From: Halosimplex carlsbadense 2-9-1
Lineage (GTDB): Archaea > Halobacteriota > Halobacteria > Halobacteriales > Haloarculaceae
Reading direction: 5' to 3'
Assembly: GCF_000337455.1 (NCBI RefSeq)
Contig: NZ_AOIU01000018.1
Location: 1 to 64,000, forward strand
DNA length: 64,000 bases
This document shows, piece by piece, positions 25,045 through 34,000 of this stretch. The position numbers and the translations under genes are program-made. Numbering within the stretch: the first letter of the stretch is position 1; every line of letters begins with the position of its first letter. The notes below the pieces were generated by a model that saw nothing but the letters and a program-made list of their open reading frames with translations, was not told the DNA's origin and searched no databases.

Positions 25045-25329
25045 TCACTCGGCGTCGACAGTGACGTGGCCCCCGCCGTCGATGGTGACGTCGTGGCTCT
25101 CGACCGCGAACGTCAGCGAGTCGTCCTCGCCGTCGCCGTCGAGCAGGGCCGCGATCTCGGCGAGGTCGACGTACGACTCGGCGTCGTCTATCTCGTCCGG
25201 ATCGGTGTCTGTCGCGTCCGCGACGGCCGCGCGCACGGCCTCGTCGACTGGTCGTGGACTGACCCACCCGTCGCTCTCGTCCTCGCCCTCCCCTGGGGCG
25301 AGTACGTACAGGTCCTCGCTGGCTGGCAT
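25045..25329 (-). CDS. HalOD1 output domain-like protein
   Basis: The 94-residue acidic protein fits the halobacterial HalOD1 pattern: VDEAVRAAVADATDTDPDEI, then a helix YVDLAEIAALLDG and a terminal hairpin LTFAVESHDVTIDGGGHVTVDAE. HalOD1 domains are found alone or attached to signalling proteins in haloarchaea, with unknown output. A TATATA element (about 25351-25357) 27 bases upstream of the ATG gives a strong leaderless promoter. Confidence 0.75.
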   Translation of the reverse strand: MPASEDLYVLAPGEGEDESDGWVSPRPVDEAVRAAVADATDTDPDEIDDAESYVDLAEIAALLDGDGEDDSLTFAVESHDVTIDGGGHVTVDAE

Positions 25330-25836
25330 ACCCCGTACGACACCGGAGCGGTATATAGTACTACGACTGCGGTTTCACGCTCTGAAAGAACTGCCCCGTC
25401 CCGTCTACCGACTCGGAGCGACGACCCGGACGTCGAGGGAGGCGTTTTTCACGGCCCGGTCGGCGGACTCACCACTGTCCGGATCGGGACCGTACGAACT
25501 CGTCGGGGACGAACGGGTCACGGGCGGACGAACGACTTTCGAGAGAAATCGGGGAACGCCCCGATACACCGGTGTTGGAGGCGTCGTCCGGAAGTTGAAT
25601 GTCAGAGGCACGGTCCGGTTGGCTCCCCCCAACACCGTTTGTACCATTCTCCACAGCTTCGATTAACTTTTCGGCCTGGTTGAACAAGGGCCTTTAAACC
25701 AGGGGCGGATACAGTCGGCGTGCCTGCGACCCCGGAAAGTGCCGGACTGCGAGCGAGTCCGCGACCGGACCCGGTCCGAACCGTGCCGCCGGGGCCGACC
25801 GGGGGTACAGCGGTCGCGAGGCGAAAGCCCACACGT
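25330..25836. other. Intergenic region with one doubtful low-GC3 ORF
   Basis: About 500 bases contain no gene I recognise. On the minus strand 25469-25687 reads a 72-codon frame starting MFNQAEKLIEAVENG. Its first third looks protein-like, but its codon use is unlike neighbours (TTA, GCT, AAT, ACA, GTT) and the end is Ser/Arg-rich. Near 25691-25700 lies CCTTTAAACC, which could be a promoter for either strand. The composition is more AT-rich than the surroundings around 25600-25710. Possible remnant, short transferred gene, or regulatory DNA. Confidence 0.35.
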
Positions 25837-26313
25837 TCACTCGATGCCTTCGCGCTGATAGGTGCCGTCGTAGCTATCGGCGTGGTTCGCCTCCGCGAGG
25901 ACTAGCTGGGCGATCCGGGCGCCGGCTTCGAGTTCGACGGGGTGGTACACCTCCAGCAACCCCTCCCCACGGCCCTCGTAGCCGGCGTCCCAGACCGCGG
26001 TGTCGAGCATACAGGAGTTGCGCAGCAGCGACGACCGCGGGTAGAGGAAGCCGACGTGACCCTCCGGAATTCGGACGGTGTCGGCGTAGCCGACGACGTA
26101 GCCGCCGGCGTCCAGTCGGTAGACCTCGGTCCCGTCCTCCTCGTCGGGGTCGAGTTCGCGGCGGTCGCCGACGGTCTTGCCGTCGGTGCCGATCCGCCCG
26201 GGTTCGACCTGTTCGTAGACGCCGCCGAGGCGGAGGTCGACGCCGTTGGGCTGTACCTGCTCGTCGTCCACGTCGCCGAGGGCGTCGGCGACGAACCGCC
26301 CGCTCCTGAACAT
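25837..26313 (-). CDS. dut: dUTPase / dCTP deaminase family protein (archaeal Dut type)
   Basis: The 158-residue protein has the trimeric dUTPase/Dcd fold motifs: QPNGVDLRLG (residues 21-30), PRSSLLRNS (92-100), VWDAGYEGRGEG (107-118) and ARIAQLVLAEA (132-142). In haloarchaea this shorter paralogue is generally annotated as deoxyuridine triphosphate nucleotidohydrolase, while Dcd proper is about 195 residues. It keeps dUTP low and supplies dUMP. The ATG at 26313 is chosen because MFRSGRFV starts the family homology. A TATG-containing box lies near 26338. Confidence 0.88.
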   Translation of the reverse strand: MFRSGRFVADALGDVDDEQVQPNGVDLRLGGVYEQVEPGRIGTDGKTVGDRRELDPDEEDGTEVYRLDAGGYVVGYADTVRIPEGHVGFLYPRSSLLRNSCMLDTAVWDAGYEGRGEGLLEVYHPVELEAGARIAQLVLAEANHADSYDGTYQREGIE

Positions 26314-26529
26314 ACCGGCCGTGGACACCTCGCGCGCATAGCCGTTTCGCTCCCGCCGTCGCCGCCCGCCCAGCCTCCGAGAGACGGACCCCGCGACTGC
26401 CGGGCCAGCGGTCCGTTCACCCAAGCCGAACGGCCGACGGCGACGTTAGTCGTGACAGTGAACGACGATGGTCGAAAACGCAAGACGGCGAAGGGGTGTC
26501 AACTGGCAACACTCGAAGCGACTCGCGGG

Positions 26530-26537
26530 TTTTATAT
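26530..26537 (+). promoter_or_regulatory. TATA box of the aconitase gene
   Basis: TTTTATAT lies about 30 bases before the aconitase ATG at 26564, with a purine-containing ACTCGCGGG preceding it. This spacing gives a very short or absent leader. Confidence 0.6.
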
Positions 26538-26563
26538 CCGCTCGTGTGCCATTGTGGGACGTT

Positions 26564-28540
26564 ATGGGACAGACACTCACCGAAAAGATCCTCGACGACC
26601 ACCTCGTCGAGGGCGAACTTGAGCCCGGCGAGGAGATCGGGATCGAGATCGATCAGGTTCTCACACAGGACACCACGGGAACGCTCGTCTGGCTGCAGTT
26701 CGACGCGCTCGATCTGGACAACGTCCAGACCGAAGTCGCCGCGCAGTACTGCGACCACCAGACCTACCAGTTCGACTTCAAGAACACGGACGACCACCGC
26801 TTCCTGCGTTCGGCGGCGGGCAAGTTCGGCGCGCACTTCTCGCGCCCGGGCAACGGTATCTGCCACAACGTCCACAAGGAGAACTTCGCCGCGCCGGGCA
26901 AGACGATGCTCGGTTCGGACTCCCACACGCCGACGCCCGGCGGAATGGGCGAACTCGCCATCGGCGCCGGCGGCCTCGACGTCGCCGTCGCGATGGGCGG
27001 GGGCGCCTACTACATCGACATGCCCGAGGTCGTCAACGTTCGCCTGGAGGGTGAGCTCCCCGAGTGGGCCACCGCCAAGGACGTCATCCTCGAGCTGCTG
27101 CGACGCCTCTCCGTGAAGGGCGGCGTCGGCAAGATCTTCGAGTACACCGGCCCCGGCGTCGAGAGCCTCTCGGTGCCCGAGCGGACGACCATCACCAACA
27201 TGGGCACCGAACTGGGCGCCACCTCCTCGATCTTCCCGACCGACGAGAAGACCGAGGAGTACCTCGACGCGGTCGGCCGCCCCGAGGACTACGAGGCGGT
27301 CGCGCCCGACGAGGACGCCGAGTACCACGACGAGATCGTGGTCGATCTGTCGGACCTCGAACCGCTCATCGCCGAGCCGTCGATGCCCGACAAGGTCGTC
27401 CCCGTCCGCGAGGTCGAGGGGACCGACGTCGACCAGGTGATGATCGGCTCCTGTACGAACGGCGCCTACGAGGACATCCTCCCGGCCGCGAAGATGCTGG
27501 AGGACCGGGAGATCAACAAGACGACCGAGATGATCGTCGCGCCCGGCTCCAAGCAGGCTTCGGAGATGCTGGCCCGCGAGGGCTGGACCGCGGAGATGAT
27601 GGCCGCCGGCGTCAACTTCTCCGAGGCGACCTGCGGCGCGTGTATCGGCAACGGCCACGTGCCCGCTTCGGACTCGGTCTCGCTGCGCACCTTCAACCGC
27701 AACTTCGAGGGTCGCTCCGGTATCGAGGACGACTCCGTCTTCCTCTGTTCGCCGGAGGTCGCCACCGCCGCGGCGCTCAAAGGCGAGATCGTCGACCCGC
27801 GCGACCTGGCCGACGAGATGGGCGACCTGGAGGACCCCGGCTTCGAACTCGGCGACAACTACGTCGGCGTCAGCAGCTCCGACCTCATCACGCCCGACGA
27901 GGCCGTCGACGACGAGCTCATCAAGGGCCCGAACATCGGCGACGTGCCGCTGAAGGACCCGCTCCCGGCCGATCTCTCGGGCGACGTGCTGCTGAAGATG
28001 CCCGACAACATCACGACCGACCACATCAGCCCGGCCAACGCGGACGTGCTGATGTACCGGTCGAACATCCCGAAGCTCTCGGAGTTCACGCTCACCCGCG
28101 TGGACGAGACGTTCCCCGAGCGCGCGCTCGAGAACGACGGCGGGCTCCTGCTCGCCGGTGAGAACTACGGCCAGGGCTCCTCGCGCGAGCACGCGGCCCT
28201 GTGCCCGATGTACCTCGGCATCGACGCCGTCCTCGCCCAGAGCTTCGCCCGCATCCACAAGGCGAACCTCTTCAACTTCGGCATCGTCCCGCTGACGATC
28301 GACGAGGACACCTACGAGGAGATCGACCAGGGCGACTCCGTCGAGATCGTCGACGACGTCGCCGAAGCCGTCCGCTCCGGTCAGGAAGACATCACCATCC
28401 GGATCGACGACGACTGGGAGGCGACTGCCAACCTCGACGCCTCCGAGCGCGAGCGCGAGATCCTCGCCGACGGCGGCAAGCTCACCCACGTCAAACAGCA
28501 GTACGAGTCCGACGACGGCGCCGCGACCGCCGACGACTGA
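26564..28540 (+). CDS. acn: Aconitate hydratase
   Basis: The TCA-cycle enzyme isomerises citrate to isocitrate with a 4Fe-4S cluster. The 658-residue protein begins MGQTLTEKILDDHLVEGEL and has the cluster cysteines in GSCTNG (C297) and CGACIGNG (C357, C360). The substrate-binding SDSHTPT and the C-terminal swivel domain GENYGQGSSREHAAL are present. Domain order is the single-chain form (dehydratase then swivel), with a length typical of haloarchaeal enzymes. The transcript is probably monocistronic: it has its own TATA box, and a T-run follows the gene. Confidence 0.97.
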   Translation: MGQTLTEKILDDHLVEGELEPGEEIGIEIDQVLTQDTTGTLVWLQFDALDLDNVQTEVAAQYCDHQTYQFDFKNTDDHRFLRSAAGKFGAHFSRPGNGICHNVHKENFAAPGKTMLGSDSHTPTPGGMGELAIGAGGLDVAVAMGGGAYYIDMPEVVNVRLEGELPEWATAKDVILELLRRLSVKGGVGKIFEYTGPGVESLSVPERTTITNMGTELGATSSIFPTDEKTEEYLDAVGRPEDYEAVAPDEDAEYHDEIVVDLSDLEPLIAEPSMPDKVVPVREVEGTDVDQVMIGSCTNGAYEDILPAAKMLEDREINKTTEMIVAPGSKQASEMLAREGWTAEMMAAGVNFSEATCGACIGNGHVPASDSVSLRTFNRNFEGRSGIEDDSVFLCSPEVATAAALKGEIVDPRDLADEMGDLEDPGFELGDNYVGVSSSDLITPDEAVDDELIKGPNIGDVPLKDPLPADLSGDVLLKMPDNITTDHISPANADVLMYRSNIPKLSEFTLTRVDETFPERALENDGGLLLAGENYGQGSSREHAALCPMYLGIDAVLAQSFARIHKANLFNFGIVPLTIDEDTYEEIDQGDSVEIVDDVAEAVRSGQEDITIRIDDDWEATANLDASEREREILADGGKLTHVKQQYESDDGAATADD

Positions 28541-28558
28541 TCGGCTCGACACACCTCG

Positions 28559-28566
28559 AATTTTTT
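28559..28566 (+). terminator. T-rich transcription terminator after aconitase
   Basis: Six consecutive T's (28561-28566) preceded by AA lie 20 bases after the acn stop codon, in otherwise very GC-rich DNA. Archaeal RNA polymerase terminates at such oligo-T stretches without need of a hairpin. Confidence 0.55.
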
Positions 28567-28636
28567 CGCGTGCTATCCGATCAGCGGCTGTGCTACCGAG
28601 CCGGAGGTTCAAGTACGGTGGCGAGCAAGTGAGCGT

Positions 28637-28918
28637 ATGAGCCAGGTCGCGAGGCGTATCGTCCGCGAACTCCACGACGAGCCCCATCTCGAAGGGCGAC
28701 GGACGACCGTCCGGTTCATCAAGACGCAGGTCGAGGACCGCGGGCTCGACCCGCGGACGGTCGCGGACCGCCACGACCTCGACGTGGCGGACGTGTACAG
28801 GGCGCTCACGTATTATCACGACAACCGGGAGGAGATGCGAACGGTAGAGCGCGAGCGTGAGGCGGCCGTCGAGGACCACCGGAACCTGACGACGGACCCG
28901 GACGACGTTCGCGACTGA
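28637..28918 (+). CDS. DUF433 domain protein, putative antitoxin
   Basis: The 93-residue protein carries a DUF433-type helix-turn-helix region: HLEGRRTTVRFIKTQVEDRGLDPRTVADRHDLDVADVYRALTYYHDNREEM (about 16-66). This is the VapB-like antitoxin fold that commonly accompanies DUF5615 PIN-like proteins. The stop overlaps the next start by one base (TGATG). A TTCAAGTA box (about 28608-28615) lies at leaderless distance. As antitoxin it is expected to repress its own promoter; no operator palindrome was clear to me. Confidence 0.82.
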   Translation: MSQVARRIVRELHDEPHLEGRRTTVRFIKTQVEDRGLDPRTVADRHDLDVADVYRALTYYHDNREEMRTVEREREAAVEDHRNLTTDPDDVRD

Positions 28919-29259
28919 TGGCGTATCGCCTGCTCGCCGACGAGAACGTCGAGAAGGCCGCGATCCGCTACCTCCGGAAGCTCGGCCACGACGTCGAGTG
29001 GGTCGGCGACGTACCGGAGCTGGGGCTGGGAGCAGCGGACGGCGATATCGCGGCCTACGCGGACGAGACGGATCGTCTCGTGCTGACTCAGGACGACGAT
29101 TTCTTCACCACGATCGATCTCGACCGGGTTCCGGGCGTCCTCTTCCAGCGCGATCAGACGCTTTCGAGCAGCGAAGTCGGCGACGCCGTCCACGAGATGG
29201 CCAAGTATCTCGACCGATCGGACGTGACGCTGGAGTACGTGAGTCGGAACTGGCTCTGA
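28918..29259 (+). CDS. DUF5615 PIN-like protein, putative toxin
   Basis: The 113-residue protein starts with LLADENVEKAAIRYLRKLGHDVEWV (first acidic pair DE) and has DGDIAAYADETDRLVLTQDDDFF, the usual DUF5615 acidic cluster. Members are predicted RNases of the Mut7-C/PIN group and are usually paired with DUF433 proteins. Key acidic residues look intact. This is the clearest accessory two-gene module in the window; whether it is toxic has to be tested. Confidence 0.82.
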   Translation: MAYRLLADENVEKAAIRYLRKLGHDVEWVGDVPELGLGAADGDIAAYADETDRLVLTQDDDFFTTIDLDRVPGVLFQRDQTLSSSEVGDAVHEMAKYLDRSDVTLEYVSRNWL

Positions 29260-29300
29260 CGGTTCGGGCGTTCGGTCGGATACGGAAACGGAAAGAGAGT

Positions 29301-29341
29301 GGGTGGGGTGGGGAGGGTGGGGTGGCACCCGTTTCGGGTGC
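29301..29341 (+). other. G-quadruplex motif followed by a small hairpin
   Basis: From 29301 to 29322 five runs of three or four G's are separated by single T or A bases, the ideal pattern for a parallel G-quadruplex. From 29325 to 29341 GCACCCG pairs with CGGGTGC around TTT. The pair lies about 40 bases past the DUF5615 stop and may act as a transcript 3' end, or as a DNA structure when the template is single-stranded. Confidence 0.6.
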
Positions 29342-29518
29342 GTTCCGTGCTGGGTGTGTAGCCAATAAGAATTTTCCGGTCGCACCAGGGTCACGTGGTT
29401 TTTCGTGATCGATCGGTCGAGTCCCGGGTGGCTGCGTTCGCCCCGCAGTGCGACGTACCGACCGGGGGTTCGCCCGCCGGCAGTAGACATTTGTAGGCCC
29501 ACCACCTATCCGGCGACA

Positions 29519-30037
29519 GTGACGACCGTCCCAGCGGACGAGGGATCGGGCTCGGACGTACACGTTCGGGAAGCCGAACGGGCCGACCTGCTCGCCGTCT
29601 TCCACATCGAACAGGAGGCGTTCCCACAGCCGTGGCCGTTCTCGGCGTTCGAGCGCTTCCTCGACGAGCCGGGCTTCCTGGTCGCGCAGGTTCGCGACGA
29701 CGCCGACTCCCGCGAGACGGCGACGGTCGGCGACGACGGCCGCGTCGTCGGCTACGTCGTCGCCGACGTGGTCCCCAACCACGGCGAGTCGCTCGGACAT
29801 ATCAAGGACATCGCCGTCGCCGAGGCGTGTCGCAGCCAGGGGGTCGGCCGCCGGCTGCTCCAGCAGGCGCTGACCGTCCTCGCGACCGAGAACGTCGGCT
29901 CGGTGAAACTCGAAGTGCGGGAGTCCAACGAGACGGCCAAGCGGCTGTACCGCGGGTTCGGCTTCGAACACCACGGGACGCTGCCGCGGTACTACTCCAA
30001 CGGCGAGGACGCCCTCGTCATGGTCCGGGAGTTCTGA
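29519..30037 (+). CDS. rimI: Ribosomal protein S18-alanine N-acetyltransferase-like GNAT enzyme
   Basis: The 172-residue GNAT protein resembles RimI/archaeal Ard1 N-terminal acetyltransferases. It has VREAERADLLAVFHIEQEAFPQPW, IKDIAVAEACRSQGVGRRLLQQAL (acetyl-CoA pyrophosphate loop), and SVKLEVRESNETAKRLYRGFGFEHHGTLPRYYSNGEDALVM. Archaeal members acetylate protein N-termini co-translationally. A GTG start is needed because no ATG precedes the conserved part; CATTTGTA lies 27 bases upstream. Confidence 0.9.
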   Translation: MTTVPADEGSGSDVHVREAERADLLAVFHIEQEAFPQPWPFSAFERFLDEPGFLVAQVRDDADSRETATVGDDGRVVGYVVADVVPNHGESLGHIKDIAVAEACRSQGVGRRLLQQALTVLATENVGSVKLEVRESNETAKRLYRGFGFEHHGTLPRYYSNGEDALVMVREF

Positions 30038-30058
30038 GCGGCGGCGGCCGCCGGGCGG

Positions 30059-30340
30059 CTACTGCTCGTCGTCCCTGAGCGCTTCCGCGATCGCCTGCAG
30101 ATCCGCTTTCCTGAAGCTGTCGCCGCCGGCTTCGCTCTCGCCGTCGAGCCCGTCGACGGCTTCGCGGATCGCCGCCCGCATCGCCGGCTTCGACGGGCGA
30201 CCGTCGGTGTCCACGTCGGCGTCGACGGCGTCGCAGACGGCCGAGAGGGCTTCTTTGGTGAACGAACTCGACACCTCGCGCTCGAAGCGGCCGACCGAGA
30301 CGCGGATCTCGTTGCGCAGCGCGTGGACCGTCGGTGACAT
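30059..30340 (-). CDS. Small helical protein of unknown function
   Basis: The 93-residue protein has mostly helical, charged sequence (LRNEIRVSVGRFEREVSSSFTKEALSAVCDAVDADV and PSKPAMRAAIREAVDGL). The C-terminal FRKADLQAIAEALRDDEQ also looks helical. No family recognised; it reads as a cytoplasmic protein conserved among haloarchaea, possibly nucleic-acid-associated. It lies convergent to rimI with 21 bases between. Confidence 0.65.
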   Translation of the reverse strand: MSPTVHALRNEIRVSVGRFEREVSSSFTKEALSAVCDAVDADVDTDGRPSKPAMRAAIREAVDGLDGESEAGGDSFRKADLQAIAEALRDDEQ

Positions 30341-30496
30341 GGTACGTCGGTCGTCGGGGTTCGCCCTGTACGTTGCGGTCGACGAGTCGGAACCGATGAC
30401 GACGGACACGAGCGACCCGACAGCGAGTCGTTAGCGCCCTCGACCGCTCTCGTGACTGAGACCGTGAACGCGTGAAAGCGCTCGCCCACCGGCCGC

Positions 30497-30913
30497 TCAG
30501 TTCGGCCAGCCGGCGTCGAGGCCGAGCCGGGCGCGGACCGCTCGCGGTGCGACGGCGGCGATCGCGACCCCGACCAGAGCCAGCACCAGTCCGAGACCGA
30601 GAAAGAGGAGGCGCCAGTCGGGTTCGTCGACGGCCGCGGCAGTGGGCAGAAACGTCCCGCTCACGAGACAGGCGATACACCCGGTGCGCGCGATCGCCTC
30701 GTCCACGTCGCCGCGACCGGTCAGTCGCTGGCGGACCACGAGTCCGCTCGCGGCCACTGCGACGGCGTTCGTGGCACCGAGGCCGACGTACGCGGCGCGC
30801 CCGAGTCCCGTCGGGTCGACCGCGACGAGCGCCCAGCCCGCGAGCCCGACGAGCAGCGCCGCACAGGCCGTCGTCACGGCGGCTCCCCAGAACTGGATGC
30901 GGTCCGCGTTCAT
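30497..30913 (-). CDS. Membrane protein with four helices, unknown function
   Basis: The 138-residue protein has four hydrophobic segments (about 9-30, 39-58, 77-95 and 101-122). A short C-terminal tail (RAVRARLGLDAGWPN) follows. Start at 30913 is chosen since the upstream in-frame ATG adds only ten codons without hydrophobic character. No motif identifies a function. Confidence 0.65.
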   Translation of the reverse strand: MNADRIQFWGAAVTTACAALLVGLAGWALVAVDPTGLGRAAYVGLGATNAVAVAASGLVVRQRLTGRGDVDEAIARTGCIACLVSGTFLPTAAAVDEPDWRLLFLGLGLVLALVGVAIAAVAPRAVRARLGLDAGWPN

Positions 30914-31003
30914 ACGGGCGGCTTCGGCCGTCCGCCCAATCAAAGTGATGGTTCGATCACAGGAACGGGGGAGAAGGACGGTGAAACGGCGCGGGTAGTC
31001 CGC

Positions 31004-34000
31004 TCAGTCTGACGCTTCCGCAGCGGCGACAGGAGTGATCGCGATCTCGACTTCGATCCCCTCGACCTCCCAGGTCTTGCGGTGGCCGCCGGCGACCTCG
31101 CCGACCTCGGTCGCGCGCACCTCGTCGGCGATGAGATCGGCGTGTTCGGCGACGAGGTCGGCGACGCGGTCGTCGCGAACCTCGTACTCCAGCCGAATAC
31201 TGGCCTCCATGTCCAGATCGAGTTCCTTGCGCATCTCCTGGACGCGGCGGACGACCTCGCGGGCGTACCCCTCGCTCTCGATACCCTCGGTGAGCGTCGT
31301 ATCGACGTAGACGACGCCCTCGCTGTCGAGGGCGGCGAACTCGGCGCCGGCGACGCCGTCGGGCGTGTGGCGGACGAACTCCACCATCTCTTCGTCCAGA
31401 TCCACGGACTCGTCGAGTGCGGCGGCGACGGCCGATTCGAGCGCCTCGACGGTCGGCTCGGCGACGCGGGCGTCGTTGAGCGCGCCCATGACGCGGCCGG
31501 CGTCGTCGCCGAACTCGGGGCCGAGGAGGCTCATGTCGGCCTCGGCGGAGTAGGTGAGTTCGCCCCACTCGCCGTCGGGACCCACCACTTCGATCCCGCG
31601 GGCGTTGAGCCGGTCGGCCAGGATGTCGGCGCGGAGTTCGACGGTGCCGGCCACGTCGGTGGCGTCGGCCTCGTCGCCCGCGTCGTCCACGTCGACGACG
31701 ACACGTTTGACCGGCCAGCGCAGTTTCCGCTCGGCCTGCTGGCGGGCGTTCGAGCCCGCTTCCTCGACGGCGCGGACGACCTCGATGTCGCCCTCCAGCC
31801 CCACGTCGCGCCAGCGGTCTTCGGGCTCTGGCCAGTCGCACATGTGGACCGTCGGATGACCGGCGTCGCCGGTCAGCGAGCCGTACACTTCCTCGGCGAC
31901 GAAGGGCGTGAACGGCGCGAACAGCGCGGCGACCTCTTCGAGGACGGTGTAGAGGGTGGCGTAGGCCGCCCGCTTGCTCGGCGAGTCCGCCTCGTCCCAC
32001 ATGCGCTCGCGGACGACCTGGATGTAAAAGCGGGACACGTCCTCGACGACGAAGTCGATCAGCGCGTTGACGGCGCGGTCGTTCTCGAAGTCCTCCATCG
32101 CGTCGGTCATCTCGGCCTCGACGGTCTGGAGCCGCGAGAGGACCCACTCGTCGACGAGTTCGAGGTCGTCCTCGACGTCCGCGAGGGCGACCGCGTCGGG
32201 GTCGAAGTCGTCGGCGCGCATGTACGGCAGCGGGAACCGGGCGACGTTCCAGAGGATGTTGAGCCGCCGTTGCATCTCCTGCGTCTCGTCCCAGGAGAAG
32301 TTCATGTCCTCGCCCTGGGCGGTCACGGAGAGGAGGAACAGCCGCATCGGGTCGACGCCGTACTCCTCGATGACCTCGTGGGGGTCGACGAGGATACCCT
32401 TCGATTTGGACATGCCGCGGCCGTCCGGCATGTTGGCGTAGCCGTGCATCAGGACCTGTTTGTACGGAATCTCGCCGGTCGCCGCGGTCGACATGCCCAG
32501 CTGGGACCAGAACCACCCGCGGGTCTGGTCGTGGGCCTCCATGATGAGGTCGGCGGGCCACAGCTCGTCGAAGCGGCTGTCGTCCTCGGGGTAGTTCAGC
32601 GTCCCCCACGTCGCGACCGAGGAGTCGAGCCACACGTCGAACACGTCGGGGACGCGCTCGTAGGTGACGCCGTCCTCGGTGATGGTGAGGTCGTCGACGG
32701 TGTCCTTGTGCAGGTCCACGTCATCGGGGTCGATCGCCTGGTCGACGCGGTCGGCCAGTTCCTCGCGGTCGCCGACGACGACGGCGTCGCTCATTTCGCC
32801 GCTCCACTCTTCCGGGATCCAGATCGGGATCGGGATGCCCCAGTAGCGCTGGCGGGAGACGTTCCAGTCCGGTGCGTCCTCGACGAAGTCGCGGAAGCGG
32901 TTGTCGCGCGCCCACTGGGGGTGCCACTCCGAGTCCTCGATGTTTTCGAGGAGTTCCTCTTTGATGTCGGTGACCGTGATGAACCACTGGTCGGTGACGA
33001 TCTGGATGATCCCCGTGTCACAGCGCCAGCAGTGGCCGTAGCTGTGGGTGGTCGTCTCCTCGGCAAGCAGCGCACCGTTCGCGTCGAGGTCGTCGATGAT
33101 CGCCCGGTCCGCGTCCTTGACGAACTCGCCGGCGTAGGCGCCGGCGGACTCGCCGTAGACGCCGTCGGCGCCGACGGGACAGAAGATGTCCAGCCCGAGT
33201 TCCGTGCCTCGGTCGAAGTCCTCTTCACCGTGGCCCGGTGCGGAGTGGACGAGACCGGTGCCGTCGCCCTCGGTGTCGACGTAGTCGCCGGTGTACACCT
33301 CCAGGGCGCCCTCGCTGTCGGGCGCCTCGGGGACCTCCTCCCGGAGCGGATGTTCGTAGCTCCACCCCACGAGATCCTCGCCGGTCAGCTCCTCGACGAC
33401 CTCGTAGTCGTCGTAGCGACCGGTCGAGAGGACGGATTCGACTTTGGGTTTCGCGACGTAGAGCCGTTCGGTCTCCCCGTCGCGCTCGGCGTCGACGCCG
33501 ACGTACTCGCCCTCGCCGTCGACCGCGACGAACGTGTTGGCGGGGATCGTCCACGGCGTCGTCGTCCAGATGACGAGGCTCCCCTCGCGGCCGCCGCTCG
33601 CGGGTCCTCCGTCCCCGCTCGCGCGTTCCGAGGCCTCCCCGTGGTCGGCCTCGCGCAGGTCGAACTTCACGTAGACCGACGGATCCTCGACGTCCTCGTA
33701 CTCGACCTCGTTGTTGGCGATGGCGGTCTCACAGCGGGGACACTGGGAGATGGAACGCTGGCCCTGCTCGACGAGGCCGCGCTGATGGGCCTGCTCGAAG
33801 CCCCACCACGCCGCCTCCATGTACTCTGGCTCGACCGTCTTGTAGGGGTCGTCCCAGTCCATCCAGACGCCAAAGGACTGGAAGTCGCTCTGGAGCCCTT
33901 CCAGTTGCTCGTCGGCGTAGGCCTTGCACTCCTCGATGAAGGCGTCCTCGCCGAACGCCTCGATGTCTTTCTTGTTCTCGAAGTCCAGCCGTTCCTCGAC

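Noticed and set aside
24449..25666. A long plus-strand frame downstream of the orphan TATA box
   Set aside because: It is mostly antisense to mgsA and the HalOD1 gene and has no protein-like features; the start would precede the predicted transcript start.
25720..25905. A 61-codon plus-strand frame starting GTG at leaderless distance from CCTTTAAACC
   Set aside because: Pro/Arg-rich translation without protein character, and it runs antisense into the 3' end of dut. The promoter element may serve something else.
26417..28879. An 820-codon minus-strand frame opposite aconitase
   Set aside because: Shadow of acn with the usual antisense composition; no homology features, and acn motifs are clear.
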